The position numbers were made by a program, and so were the translations under genes. A stretch of 64,000 bases of DNA from Roseburia sp. (GTDB taxonomy: Bacteria; Bacillota; Clostridia; Lachnospirales; Lachnospiraceae). A model generated the notes under the pieces. That model worked only from the letters and a program-made list of their open reading frames with translations, ran no database searches and was not told the DNA's origin. Positions 42,406 through 50,624 of the stretch are shown here, in pieces. Each line of letters begins with the position of its first letter. Positions within the stretch are counted from its first letter, which is position 1. The stretch spans positions 22,383 to 86,382 of the forward strand of contig JAMPFV010000004.1 of assembly GCA_023664265.1 (NCBI GenBank), given 5' to 3'.

Positions 42406-43471
42406 GCCCTGCCCGCAGGATTTCTATCGCCGAGCACCCCAGATACATCCCCAACACAACGCCGAGCATACGAAGGAGCACCCCCGAAACAGATCCGCCC
42501 TGCGCCGCATCCCCGGGAAACCATGTCGTCCACCGCTCGCGGACATCCAGATGCTCATGCAGCAGGTACACGCCAAAGGTCGCCCCCGAGAAAAGCTCTA
42601 TCGGCTTTCTGAACCGCTCCAATCGGGCGCCGCCCTCCTCCCGCTGCGAGAAAGCCAGAAACAGTCCGATTGCACCCGTGTAGCAGAGCAGATGATTGTA
42701 GGTGTAGGCATAGTGTATCATGGCCTCCAACCGTCCGGTTCTCAGAAACACCGCCCTGAGCCCGACAAGGCTCGCGAAAATCAGCAGGACGCTGACCGGA
42801 TAAACCGCCGCGGCCCGCCCCCTTTTTTGCAAAAAGGGCGCCCCGTATCTGCGAAGCGCCGCGCCTGTCAGATACAGCGTGACGAACCAATAGGCGTCGT
42901 AGCCGTACTTGTCCCAGGGAAGCTGCATGGGAATGACGGTTTTTGCGATACTGAAAACCACAAGCATTCCCAGAATCAGCGCATACAGCCCCCGCCTGTC
43001 AAGCCGCGCGACGCCGGCATTCAGAAACGGCATGAACAGGCAGAGAATGATGTACGAGGTCACAAACCAGTAATGCTCCGTTACGACCGGAAACACGTAG
43101 GTGAAGACCCGGTAGATGTCAAATTCCCACCCCCCCGCGAGAAAGGCGATTCCACCGATTACAACCGAGTAAAAAAACGCAGTCCGCCATATCCTGAGCG
43201 GCCTTTTTATCACCGTCTCCGCCGTAATCGGAGCCGTATCTCCCGGTGCGCACGCACCGAAATACCCGCTGATCAGCACATACACGTTGACCGCGACGAT
43301 GCAGAAAGCCTCCGCCAGCCACACGGCGTAATCCGCCGCCGCCATATCCGGCCGCGCGGGATTGCCGAGCAGCCCGCTCCTGCTGAGATAATGCAGGCAG
43401 ACAATCATCAACATCGCAATGATTCTGAGCACCTCGTAATTCAGTTGCCGCTCCTTCCTTCCATCCGTCAC
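42347..43471 (-). CDS. Membrane acyltransferase, Acyl_transf_3 (OafA-like) family
   Basis: 374 residues with about ten membrane helices. NYEVLRIIAMLMIVCLHYL carries the family histidine; VNVYVLISGYFG, HYWFVTSYIILCLFMPFLN and FGVYLLHEHLDV are typical blocks. These proteins move acetyl or other acyl groups onto sugars from the cytoplasmic to the outer face. The GTG start at 43471 has GGAGGG upstream. It follows pseG in the same direction, so it may acylate pseudaminic acid or another residue of the polymer; the target is unknown. Confidence 0.87.
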   Translation of the reverse strand: MTDGRKERQLNYEVLRIIAMLMIVCLHYLSRSGLLGNPARPDMAAADYAVWLAEAFCIVAVNVYVLISGYFGACAPGDTAPITAETVIKRPLRIWRTAFFYSVVIGGIAFLAGGWEFDIYRVFTYVFPVVTEHYWFVTSYIILCLFMPFLNAGVARLDRRGLYALILGMLVVFSIAKTVIPMQLPWDKYGYDAYWFVTLYLTGAALRRYGAPFLQKRGRAAAVYPVSVLLIFASLVGLRAVFLRTGRLEAMIHYAYTYNHLLCYTGAIGLFLAFSQREEGGARLERFRKPIELFSGATFGVYLLHEHLDVRERWTTWFPGDAAQGGSVSGVLLRMLGVVLGMYLGCSAIEILRAGLVRVIRRGRARGDGRKERG

Positions 43472-43492
43472 ACCCGCATCCCTCCTGCCACG

Positions 43493-44548
43493 CTATTCTC
43501 CGTGCCTTTTCTCCTGCGCCAGGCACAAAACCGCCTCCGCAATGCGCGCGGCTCCCGCCCCGTCCACAAGCTGCCGCTCCTGACGATACAGCGTCTGCCG
43601 ATAAGCCTTGTCCCGCACGCACCGCAGCAAGGCCTGCGCAATCCTCTCAACCGTCTCCTCCCGGCGCCCGGCAAAGCAGCCCGCGTTCACAATGTCCGTG
43701 AGCGCCGCAAGCGCCTCCGCACCCTGCCGCTGGTTCTCCGCAAAATAAAAGCAGATCATCGGCACGCCGAGCGCGCTCACCTCATACAGCGTGCTTCCCG
43801 TCGCCGTGATCACGACGTCGCAGGCTCTCATCAGCGCCTTCATGTCCCGCACGTTCTCATGGAGCCGCACAGCCTCACAGTCCCCATACCGCAGCCGCAG
43901 CTCCCCCGCAAAGCGGTTAAACGGGCCGATAACCACATGGTAGCGGATTTCCGTCCCCATATCCCTCTCTGTCAGACGCTCCAGCAGAGCGCCTGACGCG
44001 AAATGCGGATCACTCCCGCCCGTCGTTATCATAACATCCGTTACGTTATCTTGCACCGCATAGTTGGTATCCGTCTGAAAATCCGTTCGAAGCGGCGTGT
44101 AGGCGGCTCCCAGAAGAAGCCTGTCCGGGAGCGCGTCCGCAGCGCCCTGTCGATAAGCCTCTTTTAATTTGGGGGCATAGAGATTATAATTGATCAACAG
44201 ATTCACGGGATAGGGATGCCCCATATCCTCCATACAGGCCACCCCGCAGCGCTGCCGCAGCGCGCGATAGTAGGCGGGCCGCGCCTGATAGCTGTCCACC
44301 AGAAGCACATCCTCCCGCTGCAGGAGCGCCGCAAGCATCGGCAGCTCCGACTCCGGCTCCCGGTAGTCCGTGCAAAGCACCCGCACGGCAAAGCCTCTGT
44401 CCGCAATCATCGACGCACACGCCTCGTCCGCAAGAAGAAACGTCGGCCGCCCCCCCGGCAGGACACAGGCCGCCTCCGCAACGGACAGGCACCGCATCAC
44501 ATGTCCCATCCCAATATCGGTATTGCCGTCCGCCCGAATGTACAGCAT
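43493..44548 (-). CDS. pseG: UDP-2,4-diacetamido-2,4,6-trideoxy-L-altrose hydrolase
   Basis: 351 residues from MLYIRADGNTDIGMGHVMRC, preceded by GGCAGGAGAGAAG; a longer start at 44590 would lie inside pseH. GMGHVMRC near residue 13 holds the catalytic histidine of the PseG GT-B fold, and VMITTGGSDPHFASGALL and VVITATGSTLYEVSALGVP form the UDP site. It removes UDP before PseI condenses the sugar with phosphoenolpyruvate. It is the last of the six pse genes. Confidence 0.92.
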   Translation of the reverse strand: MLYIRADGNTDIGMGHVMRCLSVAEAACVLPGGRPTFLLADEACASMIADRGFAVRVLCTDYREPESELPMLAALLQREDVLLVDSYQARPAYYRALRQRCGVACMEDMGHPYPVNLLINYNLYAPKLKEAYRQGAADALPDRLLLGAAYTPLRTDFQTDTNYAVQDNVTDVMITTGGSDPHFASGALLERLTERDMGTEIRYHVVIGPFNRFAGELRLRYGDCEAVRLHENVRDMKALMRACDVVITATGSTLYEVSALGVPMICFYFAENQRQGAEALAALTDIVNAGCFAGRREETVERIAQALLRCVRDKAYRQTLYRQERQLVDGAGAARIAEAVLCLAQEKRHGE

Positions 44549-44573
44549 CTTCTCTCCTGCCTTTCCCGCTCTC

Positions 44574-45020
44574 TCATAATTCAAAAACAAATGTTATATA
44601 ATCCGCTTCCTCCGTTCTCCGATACCCGCATTTCTCAAATGCTCTCTGAGACGCGATGTTCTCCCGCTTCACCTGTCCCACCAGCCTTTTCACATCTCCC
44701 ACTTCTCCGGCCTTCTCCCCTGCCAACGCCAGCAAAGCCGTTCCCAATCCCTTTCCACGCTGTCCGGACGCAACGCTGTAACCGATCAGAGCCGTTCCGT
44801 CCGCAACCTCCAGCCGTATCTGTCCGATTGGCTCTCCGGCGCGGCACAGGATATATTGATGCACCGCCTCGTTCTCAAGCATCCGCCGGAACCATCTTAC
44901 ATGGGTCTCATAGGAGATCGGCTCCGTGTGAAACGCATTGCGGCGCACCACCGGGTCGTTGGCCCACTCGAACAGCAGATCCCTGTCCTCCTCCGTCACC
45001 TCGCGCAGATACAAGTCCAT
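44574..45020 (-). CDS. pseH: UDP-4-amino-sugar N-acetyltransferase
   Basis: 148 residues, GNAT fold, from MDLYLREVTEEDRDLLFEWAN. The acetyl-CoA loop is SGQRGKGLGTALLALAG, followed by RLVGQVKRENIASQRAFEKCGY. It lies between pseI and pseG, which fixes the role: acetylation of the 4-amino group made by PseC. The start at 45020 has GTGAGGAAT just upstream and begins 14 bases after the pseI stop; the longer ORF would overlap pseI. Confidence 0.9.
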   Translation of the reverse strand: MDLYLREVTEEDRDLLFEWANDPVVRRNAFHTEPISYETHVRWFRRMLENEAVHQYILCRAGEPIGQIRLEVADGTALIGYSVASGQRGKGLGTALLALAGEKAGEVGDVKRLVGQVKRENIASQRAFEKCGYRRTEEADYITFVFEL

Positions 45021-45033
45021 ATTCCTCACACCC

Positions 45034-46074
45034 CTAGTCCGCAATATCGTCAAACGAAAGCGGCGTACCGCGCTTGAGCGCGCGGACGGCCCGTTTCCCC
45101 AGAACCTCTTTATAATACTTGGGCTTGATCCCGTAGGAGGGGCGGATGCTCCGTATGTTTTCCGGCGTCAGGCATTCGCCTGCCTCGATATCCTGCACCA
45201 CAAAGAGAGAACGCCGGAAACAGACATTGGACTCCTCCTGCCGGGAAACGCCGTAAAACACTTTCCCAAACGCCTTCTCCACCTCCCGGACCTGCTCCAC
45301 CATCGCGCGAAACTCGTCCGGCTCCATGGAAAACGCGGAATCGGGATTCTTGATCGCCCTGCTGATGCAGAAATGCTTTTCAATGACATTGGCGCCCATG
45401 GCCACCGCGGTCGCCGCGCTGAACGCCCCCATGGAATGGTCGGAAAGCCCCACCGGAATATCAAACCGCTTCTTCATGTCGGGAATCGTGCTCAGATTCA
45501 TCTCCTCCCGGTTCGCGGGATAGGCGCTGGAGCATTTCATCAGCGCAAGCTGCCGGTTTCCCGTGGCGTAAACAGCCTCCACGGCCTCCGTAATCTCCTC
45601 CAGGGTACCCATTCCCGTTGACAGGATAATCGGTTTATTTTTCGACGCAACATACTCCAACAGCGGTATGTCCGTCAGCTCAAAGGATGCAATCTTATAG
45701 AAGCTCACGCCCAGCGTCTCCAGAAAATCCACGGAGCTTCCGTCAAAGGCCGTGGAGAGAAAATCGATTCCCGCCTTGGCCGCCTCGTCGCGGAGCTGCT
45801 CCTGCCACTCCCACGGAGTGTAAGCCTTCCGGTACAGCGCATACAGATTTTCTCCCTTCCATGTGCCCTCCCCGATATTGAAATACCGGTTCCGGCAGTC
45901 AATGGTCAGCGTGTCCGGCGTGTAGGTCTGTATCTTCACGCAGTCCGCCCCGGCCTCTTTCGCCACATGAACCATCTCCAGCGCGCGCGCCAAATCCCCC
46001 GCGTGATTCCCTGACATCTCCGCGATAATATACGCCGGCGTGCCGTCCCCGATTCTTCTTCCGTTGATTTCCAT
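45034..46074 (-). CDS. pseI: Pseudaminic acid synthase
   Basis: 346 residues from MEINGRRIGDG, with AAGGAGG 8 bases upstream. A NeuB-type TIM barrel (YIIAEMSGNHAGDLARAL, DCVKIQTYTPDT, DFLSTAFDGSSVDFLE, VGLSDHSMGA, IEKHFCI) is followed by a C-terminal SAF antifreeze-like domain (FRRSLFVVQDIEAGE). The GNHAGD and TYTPDT forms are typical of PseI rather than NeuB. It condenses the altrose derivative with phosphoenolpyruvate to give pseudaminic acid. Confidence 0.95.
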   Translation of the reverse strand: MEINGRRIGDGTPAYIIAEMSGNHAGDLARALEMVHVAKEAGADCVKIQTYTPDTLTIDCRNRYFNIGEGTWKGENLYALYRKAYTPWEWQEQLRDEAAKAGIDFLSTAFDGSSVDFLETLGVSFYKIASFELTDIPLLEYVASKNKPIILSTGMGTLEEITEAVEAVYATGNRQLALMKCSSAYPANREEMNLSTIPDMKKRFDIPVGLSDHSMGAFSAATAVAMGANVIEKHFCISRAIKNPDSAFSMEPDEFRAMVEQVREVEKAFGKVFYGVSRQEESNVCFRRSLFVVQDIEAGECLTPENIRSIRPSYGIKPKYYKEVLGKRAVRALKRGTPLSFDDIAD

Positions 46075-46134
46075 CACACATACCTCCTTAAAGGCCCCCC
46101 GTCCCATACCGATGCCATCATACCGCAGCAAGGG

Positions 46135-46821
46135 TCACTCGTGCAGAAGCCTGTATTTCAGCTCCGCAAGTCTCCAATCCTCAAGCGTGTCAATGTCCTG
46201 CACGTTTATTTCGTCCTGAATCAGAGGAACGACGTTCTCCATCCATATCGCCCGCTGTCTGCGAAAGCTCTGCACATTCAGGCAGTAAAACTGCCCGCAG
46301 TCGTGATAGAACGGCTCCAAATCCTGCGAGCGCTTCGCCATGTCCTCCGGCCATCTCGGCGTCAGTCTGCCCTCCCGAATCACAACGCAGCGCTGCGGCG
46401 GAAAAGAAAAGCGCACCACCGGAATGACGCCGTCCGCCTGCTCCTGCGCCAAGAGCCGCATCGCGCTCCGGAGCATGTCCGCCGTCACAAAGGGCGCCGT
46501 GGGATAGATACAGCACGCCGCGTCAAATTCCTTCCCTATCTGCTCGTAAGATTCCAGCACCTCCCCGACAACCTCCGCCGTCGTCGCAAAGTCATCCGCC
46601 GTCCGCTCACTCCTCAGAAAAGGCACCGCCGCCCCGGCCCTTCGGGCAACCCCGGCGATTTCCTCATCATCCGTGGACACCATGACCTCCTCAAAGGCCT
46701 CTGACTGCAGAGCCGCCTCGATGCTGTATTCCAGTATGGGCCGCCCCAAAAAGGGCTTTATGTTTTTCCGCGGTATCCGTCTGCTGCCGCCTCTCGCCGT
46801 GATAATCGCAACACTGCTCAT
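46135..46821 (-). CDS. pseF: CMP-pseudaminic acid cytidylyltransferase
   Basis: 228 residues from MSSVAIITARGGSRRIPRKN, the CTP-binding loop of CMP-sugar synthetases. GRPILEYSIEAA, MVSTDDEEIA and CIYPTAPFVTADML follow. Relatives that act on sialic acid differ in these blocks, and the pse neighbours make PseF the natural reading. It gives CMP-Pse, the donor for a transferase that may be the GT52-like protein at 55154. The chosen start follows GGGGGCGGG by 9 bases; an in-frame start 20 codons earlier lacks homology. Confidence 0.93.
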   Translation of the reverse strand: MSSVAIITARGGSRRIPRKNIKPFLGRPILEYSIEAALQSEAFEEVMVSTDDEEIAGVARRAGAAVPFLRSERTADDFATTAEVVGEVLESYEQIGKEFDAACCIYPTAPFVTADMLRSAMRLLAQEQADGVIPVVRFSFPPQRCVVIREGRLTPRWPEDMAKRSQDLEPFYHDCGQFYCLNVQSFRRQRAIWMENVVPLIQDEINVQDIDTLEDWRLAELKYRLLHE

Positions 46822-46896
46822 AGCATGTCCCGCCCCCTCCTCGCACTGTCCTCTCGATTTCGAAAAGCCCGGCTTGATCACCGGGCCTTGCCACTC

Positions 46897-48090
46897 TTAT
46901 TTTCCATAATATGCCGCGATTTTCGTGACCGCCGTGATAACATCCTCGACATCCCGGTCCGTAAGCGCGTAGTACAGCGGCAGACTCAGGATTTCCCTGT
47001 AGAGCTTCTCCGCCTGCGGGCATAAACCCTCCCTGTAGCCGAGCTTCTCATAATAGGGATGCCTGTAGACCGGGATATAGTGCACGTTGCAGCAGATATT
47101 TTCCGCGCCGAGCGCCTCAAAAAAGCCCTTCCTGTCAATCCGCAGCCGCTCCGGCACGATTCTCAGGATATACAGATGTCTCGTCGTGTCCGACTCCGCG
47201 ATTTCCTCCTGCACAAAAAGCTGCGGGAGCCTTGAAAACGCCTCGTTATACCAGTTTACAATCTCCCTGCGCCTTGCGGAAAACCGCTCCAGCTTGTCGA
47301 GCTGGCTCAGAATCAGGGCGCACTGGATATCCGTCAGTCTGTAATTATAGCCCAAATCGATCTGCTCATAATACCAAGGGCCGTCCGACGGGCGCTCCAA
47401 CAGCCGCTCCTCCCGCGTGATGCCGTGCGCGCGAAACAGCACCAGCCTGTCATAAAGCTCTTCGCTGTCCGTCAGCACCGCGCCGCCCTCGCCGCCCGTA
47501 ACCGTCTTCACCGGATGGAAGCTGAAGGTCGTCATGTCGGCAATGCTCCCGACCGGCCTTCCCTTATATTTTGTACCGATGGAATGCGCCGCGTCCTCGA
47601 TCAGGACGATGCCACGCTCTCTGCACAGCGCGAGTAAGGGGTCAAGCTCCGCGGCCTGTCCCGTGAAATCGACCGCGACCACGGCCTTTGTCCTGTCCGT
47701 AAGCCTTGCGCGCACGCTCTCGGGGTCTATGTTGTAGGTTCTCGGATTGATGTCCGCGAAAACAGGCCTCGCCCCGCAGTATAAGCCGCAGTTTGCGGAG
47801 GCCGCAAAGGTTGTCGGCGTCGTGATCAGCTCGTCTCCCTCGCCCAACCCGGCCGCGAGCGCGGCCATGTGAAGCGCCGCGGTGCCGTTGCTGCACGCAA
47901 CCGCGTATTTTGCCCCCGTGAGCGCGCAGAGTCTCGCCTCCAGCGCGGCGACCTTGGGCCCGCAGGTGAGATAATCGCTCCGCAGCACCTCGCACACGGC
48001 GTTTATATCCGCCTCGTCAATATATTGATGTCCATAAAACAGCTTTGTATCACGCACCGGCTTCCCGCCGGCAATTGCCGGAATCTCCAT
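46897..48090 (-). CDS. pseC: UDP-4-keto-6-deoxy-AltNAc aminotransferase
   Basis: 397 residues, DegT/DnrJ family. The PLP lysine is in FSFHPVKTVTGGEGGAV near residue 187; ACSNGTAALHMAALAAG and IEDAAHSIGTKYKG complete the cofactor site. KLFYGHQYIDEADINAVCEVL is the typical PseC N-terminus. It aminates C4 of the PseB product. GGAGGACGATT precedes the ATG. It lies between pseB and pseF in one transcript. Confidence 0.94.
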   Translation of the reverse strand: MEIPAIAGGKPVRDTKLFYGHQYIDEADINAVCEVLRSDYLTCGPKVAALEARLCALTGAKYAVACSNGTAALHMAALAAGLGEGDELITTPTTFAASANCGLYCGARPVFADINPRTYNIDPESVRARLTDRTKAVVAVDFTGQAAELDPLLALCRERGIVLIEDAAHSIGTKYKGRPVGSIADMTTFSFHPVKTVTGGEGGAVLTDSEELYDRLVLFRAHGITREERLLERPSDGPWYYEQIDLGYNYRLTDIQCALILSQLDKLERFSARRREIVNWYNEAFSRLPQLFVQEEIAESDTTRHLYILRIVPERLRIDRKGFFEALGAENICCNVHYIPVYRHPYYEKLGYREGLCPQAEKLYREILSLPLYYALTDRDVEDVITAVTKIAAYYGK

Positions 48091-48117
48091 AATCGTCCTC
48101 CTTGGTCCCCGCGCTCC

Positions 48118-49113
48118 CTATTCATGCAAATCGGTCTTCAACAGCTCCCGAATCCGCTCCACGCTGAGCCACTCCGTGTTGTTCCCCGAGGAATAGCAGA
48201 AGCCCTCCTCCACCTTTTTCCCGCTCGGCATGGGGCGCTTGGATTCCTGCCAGAACATCTGCGGATAGATAATAAAGTGCTTGTCATATTCGTAGGTCGT
48301 CATGGAGTCCTCGGCGGTTACCATCACCTCGTGGAGCTTCTCCCCCGGACGAATCCCGACCTCCTTCGTCTTCATGCCGGGCGCCATGGCCTCCGCCAAA
48401 TCCGTGACCCTGAAGGAGGGAATCTTGCTGATAAAGGTCTCTCCGCCCTTCGCCTCCTCAAGCGCCTTGAGCACAAGCTCAACGCCCTGCGTCAGACTGA
48501 TCCAAAATCTCGTCATTCTGTAGTCCGTGATGGGAAGCTCGCTTCTCCCCTCCTCAATAAACTGATAAAACAGCGGAATGATGGACCCCCTGCTGCCGGC
48601 AACATTCCCGTACCGCACAATCGAGAAATTCAAATCCTTGTTGCCGCAATACGCGTTCGCCGCGATAAAAAGCTTGTCCGACACAAGCTTTGTCCCGCCG
48701 TACAGGTTGACCGGATTCACCGCCTTGTCCGTCGAGAGCGCCACCACCTTCCGCACCCCGGTATTCAGCGACGCGTCAATCACATTCTGCGCGCCCATGA
48801 TATTCGTCTTGATCGCCTCGTTCGGGTTGTACTCGCACGCCGGCACCTGCTTGAGCGCCGCCGCGTGAATCACATAATCCACGCCCTCCAGCGCGCGCTT
48901 CATCCGCTCGTAATCGCGCACGTCCCCGATAAAGAAGCGCAGCTTCTCCTTGTACTCCGCAAATTCATTTGCCATCATCAGCTGCTTGAATTCGTCTCTC
49001 GAATAAATGATAATCTTCTTCGGCTTGTAGTGCGTAAGCACATATTTCGTAAAGCATTTGCCAAAGGAGCCCGTCCCGCCGGTAATCAATATCGTCTTGT
49101 CATCCAATAACAT
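48118..49113 (-). CDS. pseB: UDP-GlcNAc 4,6-dehydratase (inverting)
   Basis: 331 residues, soluble SDR. TGGTGSFGKCFTKYVL binds NADP, and LSTDKAVNPVNLYGGTK has Asp, Lys and the Tyr-xxx-Lys pair, in contrast to Met at this place in the PglF-like enzyme. AALKQVPACEYNPNEAIKTN is a PseB hallmark. It removes water from UDP-GlcNAc and inverts C5, the first step to pseudaminic acid. It is the first gene after a strong promoter (49159-49187), with GGAGG six bases before the ATG. Confidence 0.95.
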   Translation of the reverse strand: MLLDDKTILITGGTGSFGKCFTKYVLTHYKPKKIIIYSRDEFKQLMMANEFAEYKEKLRFFIGDVRDYERMKRALEGVDYVIHAAALKQVPACEYNPNEAIKTNIMGAQNVIDASLNTGVRKVVALSTDKAVNPVNLYGGTKLVSDKLFIAANAYCGNKDLNFSIVRYGNVAGSRGSIIPLFYQFIEEGRSELPITDYRMTRFWISLTQGVELVLKALEEAKGGETFISKIPSFRVTDLAEAMAPGMKTKEVGIRPGEKLHEVMVTAEDSMTTYEYDKHFIIYPQMFWQESKRPMPSGKKVEEGFCYSSGNNTEWLSVERIRELLKTDLHE

Positions 49114-49158
49114 ATAGCGCCTCCATCCGCGAATCGATTCATTTTCTCTTGGTTTTTT

Positions 49159-49187
49159 ATTTTACCATATAATGGAAAAAACGTCAA
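49159..49187 (-). promoter_or_regulatory. Strong sigma-A-type promoter of the pse operon
   Basis: On the minus strand TTGACG (49187-49182) and TAAAAT (49164-49159) are exactly 17 bases apart, with a T-rich spacer, about 46 bases before the pseB start. It is among the best promoter matches seen in the window, so pseudaminic acid synthesis can be driven separately from the rest of the locus. Confidence 0.75.
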
Positions 49188-49223
49188 AACCCTCCGGCCT
49201 TATTATTCCGGAATCCCCCGCGG

Positions 49224-50624
49224 CTATTCGTCAAAGCGGAGATTCGCCGCGATTTTTCCCGTAATTTTGTCATACACAATGATGCTCCAGCGGCCTTGCG
49301 GCTGATACTGCTCCACCCCGTCGATCAGTATCTGATAGAGGTCGCCGTACCTTGAGAGCACCAGCTCGCTGTCCGTCCCCAGCCGCCGGTGCACAAGCCC
49401 GCTCTCCTGCCAGAGACGCTCAAAGACAATCGCCCTGTCCTCGTACACCCACTGCCGCACCTCGTTCGCGCCTCCCGCGGCCGCGTCCGTCACGATAAGA
49501 ATATAATTTTCGTCGTCCTGAAGCAGCTTCAGACACTCCTTCGCGTTCGCCGCCGCCATATATTCCTGCGCGCCGCACCGCTGCCTGTATAAGAGCGCCC
49601 GGTCCCATGAATTGGCCTCCGCCTCCCCGCGTCTGTCCGCAAGCGCGTAGCGCTCCTTCACATAAGCGCCGAAATGCAGGGAAACCTTCCGGGCGCCGAA
49701 ATCATTCAGATGCTGCGCATCCCTGAAATCATGCGTCACATCCAATTCCAGCTCATTCCGGTAATACAGCTCGTTGTAATCAACAAAATCCAGTCCCCGC
49801 TCCCCGGCAAGCGCCCTGACGGCCTCCGTGTCATGGCGGTACCAGCCCTCTTTGGGCGATTTAAAGAGCAGCAGCTCCGCACCGTTCTCTCTGCATATCC
49901 GCACAAGCTCGTCCAGATACCGGATATTCTCCTGCGCAATCCAAGTCTCCCCCTCGGAGTCGTATGCCGCCAAATCAATCGGCGCCTCCGACACCTGCTG
50001 CGTCTCAAGATACCCCTTTGTGTGATTTGTCTTATCCTTATAAAAATATGTATAGTCCGTCTTGCTCAGCTCTTTCCAGCGATTATGATACCGAAGCGCC
50101 GGAAATACATAGGAAACATACTCTGCATTGACCGCTCCGACGGACTGATAAATGCTCCGGAGCTTATCCGCGGAGAGCGGCATGTCCGTATATCCCCACC
50201 GCAACGCCGATTCGCTCCTGCTGCCGGCGGGATCGCTCAGCAGCATATTCACCTCAAAGGCCACCAGCGCGGGCTTTTGCTCCTTGAGCGCCTCCCGGAG
50301 GTAGAGCACGGAGATATTCATCGGCTGCGAGGAGCTGCCGAAGTCATACGCGGCTATCCCGTAATTCTCATACAATATCAGCGGGTCTATCGTGCAGAAG
50401 CTGTTGCTGCTGCCAATCACAAGCATGTCGATATCGTTCTTCTCCTCCACGTAAAAGCCGTCCACAATCGTCGTGGAATCGCCGATAAACTTCGCGCGCA
50501 CAATATTGCCGACAAGCAACAGCGTGGCCGTCATCAGCCCCAGAAAGACCAATACCGCAGCCGGTCTTCCCCAATTCTTCCCTCGAAGTCCCCTAAAATT
50601 GAAAATAAATGAACTGCGTCGCAT
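49224..50624 (-). CDS. SGNH/GDSL-like membrane-anchored protein, partner of MBOAT (copy 2)
   Basis: About 466 residues with one signal-anchor helix (PAAVLVFLGLMTATLLLVGN). DMLVIGSSNSF gives the SGNH serine block and DAQHLNDFGARKVS near residue 320 the DxxH block. It overlaps the 3' end of the second MBOAT gene by about 30 bases, so the two are co-translated. With copy 1 (7664-8929) it shows that two O-acylation systems serve this glycan. The exact start is uncertain (adjacent ATGs at 50627 and 50624 after GTGAGGG). Confidence 0.78.
   Translation of the reverse strand: MRRSSFIFNFRGLRGKNWGRPAAVLVFLGLMTATLLLVGNIVRAKFIGDSTTIVDGFYVEEKNDIDMLVIGSSNSFCTIDPLILYENYGIAAYDFGSSSQPMNISVLYLREALKEQKPALVAFEVNMLLSDPAGSRSESALRWGYTDMPLSADKLRSIYQSVGAVNAEYVSYVFPALRYHNRWKELSKTDYTYFYKDKTNHTKGYLETQQVSEAPIDLAAYDSEGETWIAQENIRYLDELVRICRENGAELLLFKSPKEGWYRHDTEAVRALAGERGLDFVDYNELYYRNELELDVTHDFRDAQHLNDFGARKVSLHFGAYVKERYALADRRGEAEANSWDRALLYRQRCGAQEYMAAANAKECLKLLQDDENYILIVTDAAAGGANEVRQWVYEDRAIVFERLWQESGLVHRRLGTDSELVLSRYGDLYQILIDGVEQYQPQGRWSIIVYDKITGKIAANLRFDE

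Noticed and set aside
46135..46821. CMP-sialic acid (NeuA) rather than CMP-pseudaminic acid synthetase
   Set aside because: All other nonulosonate genes present (PseB, C, H, G, I) are of the pseudaminic type, and no NeuC-like epimerase was seen.
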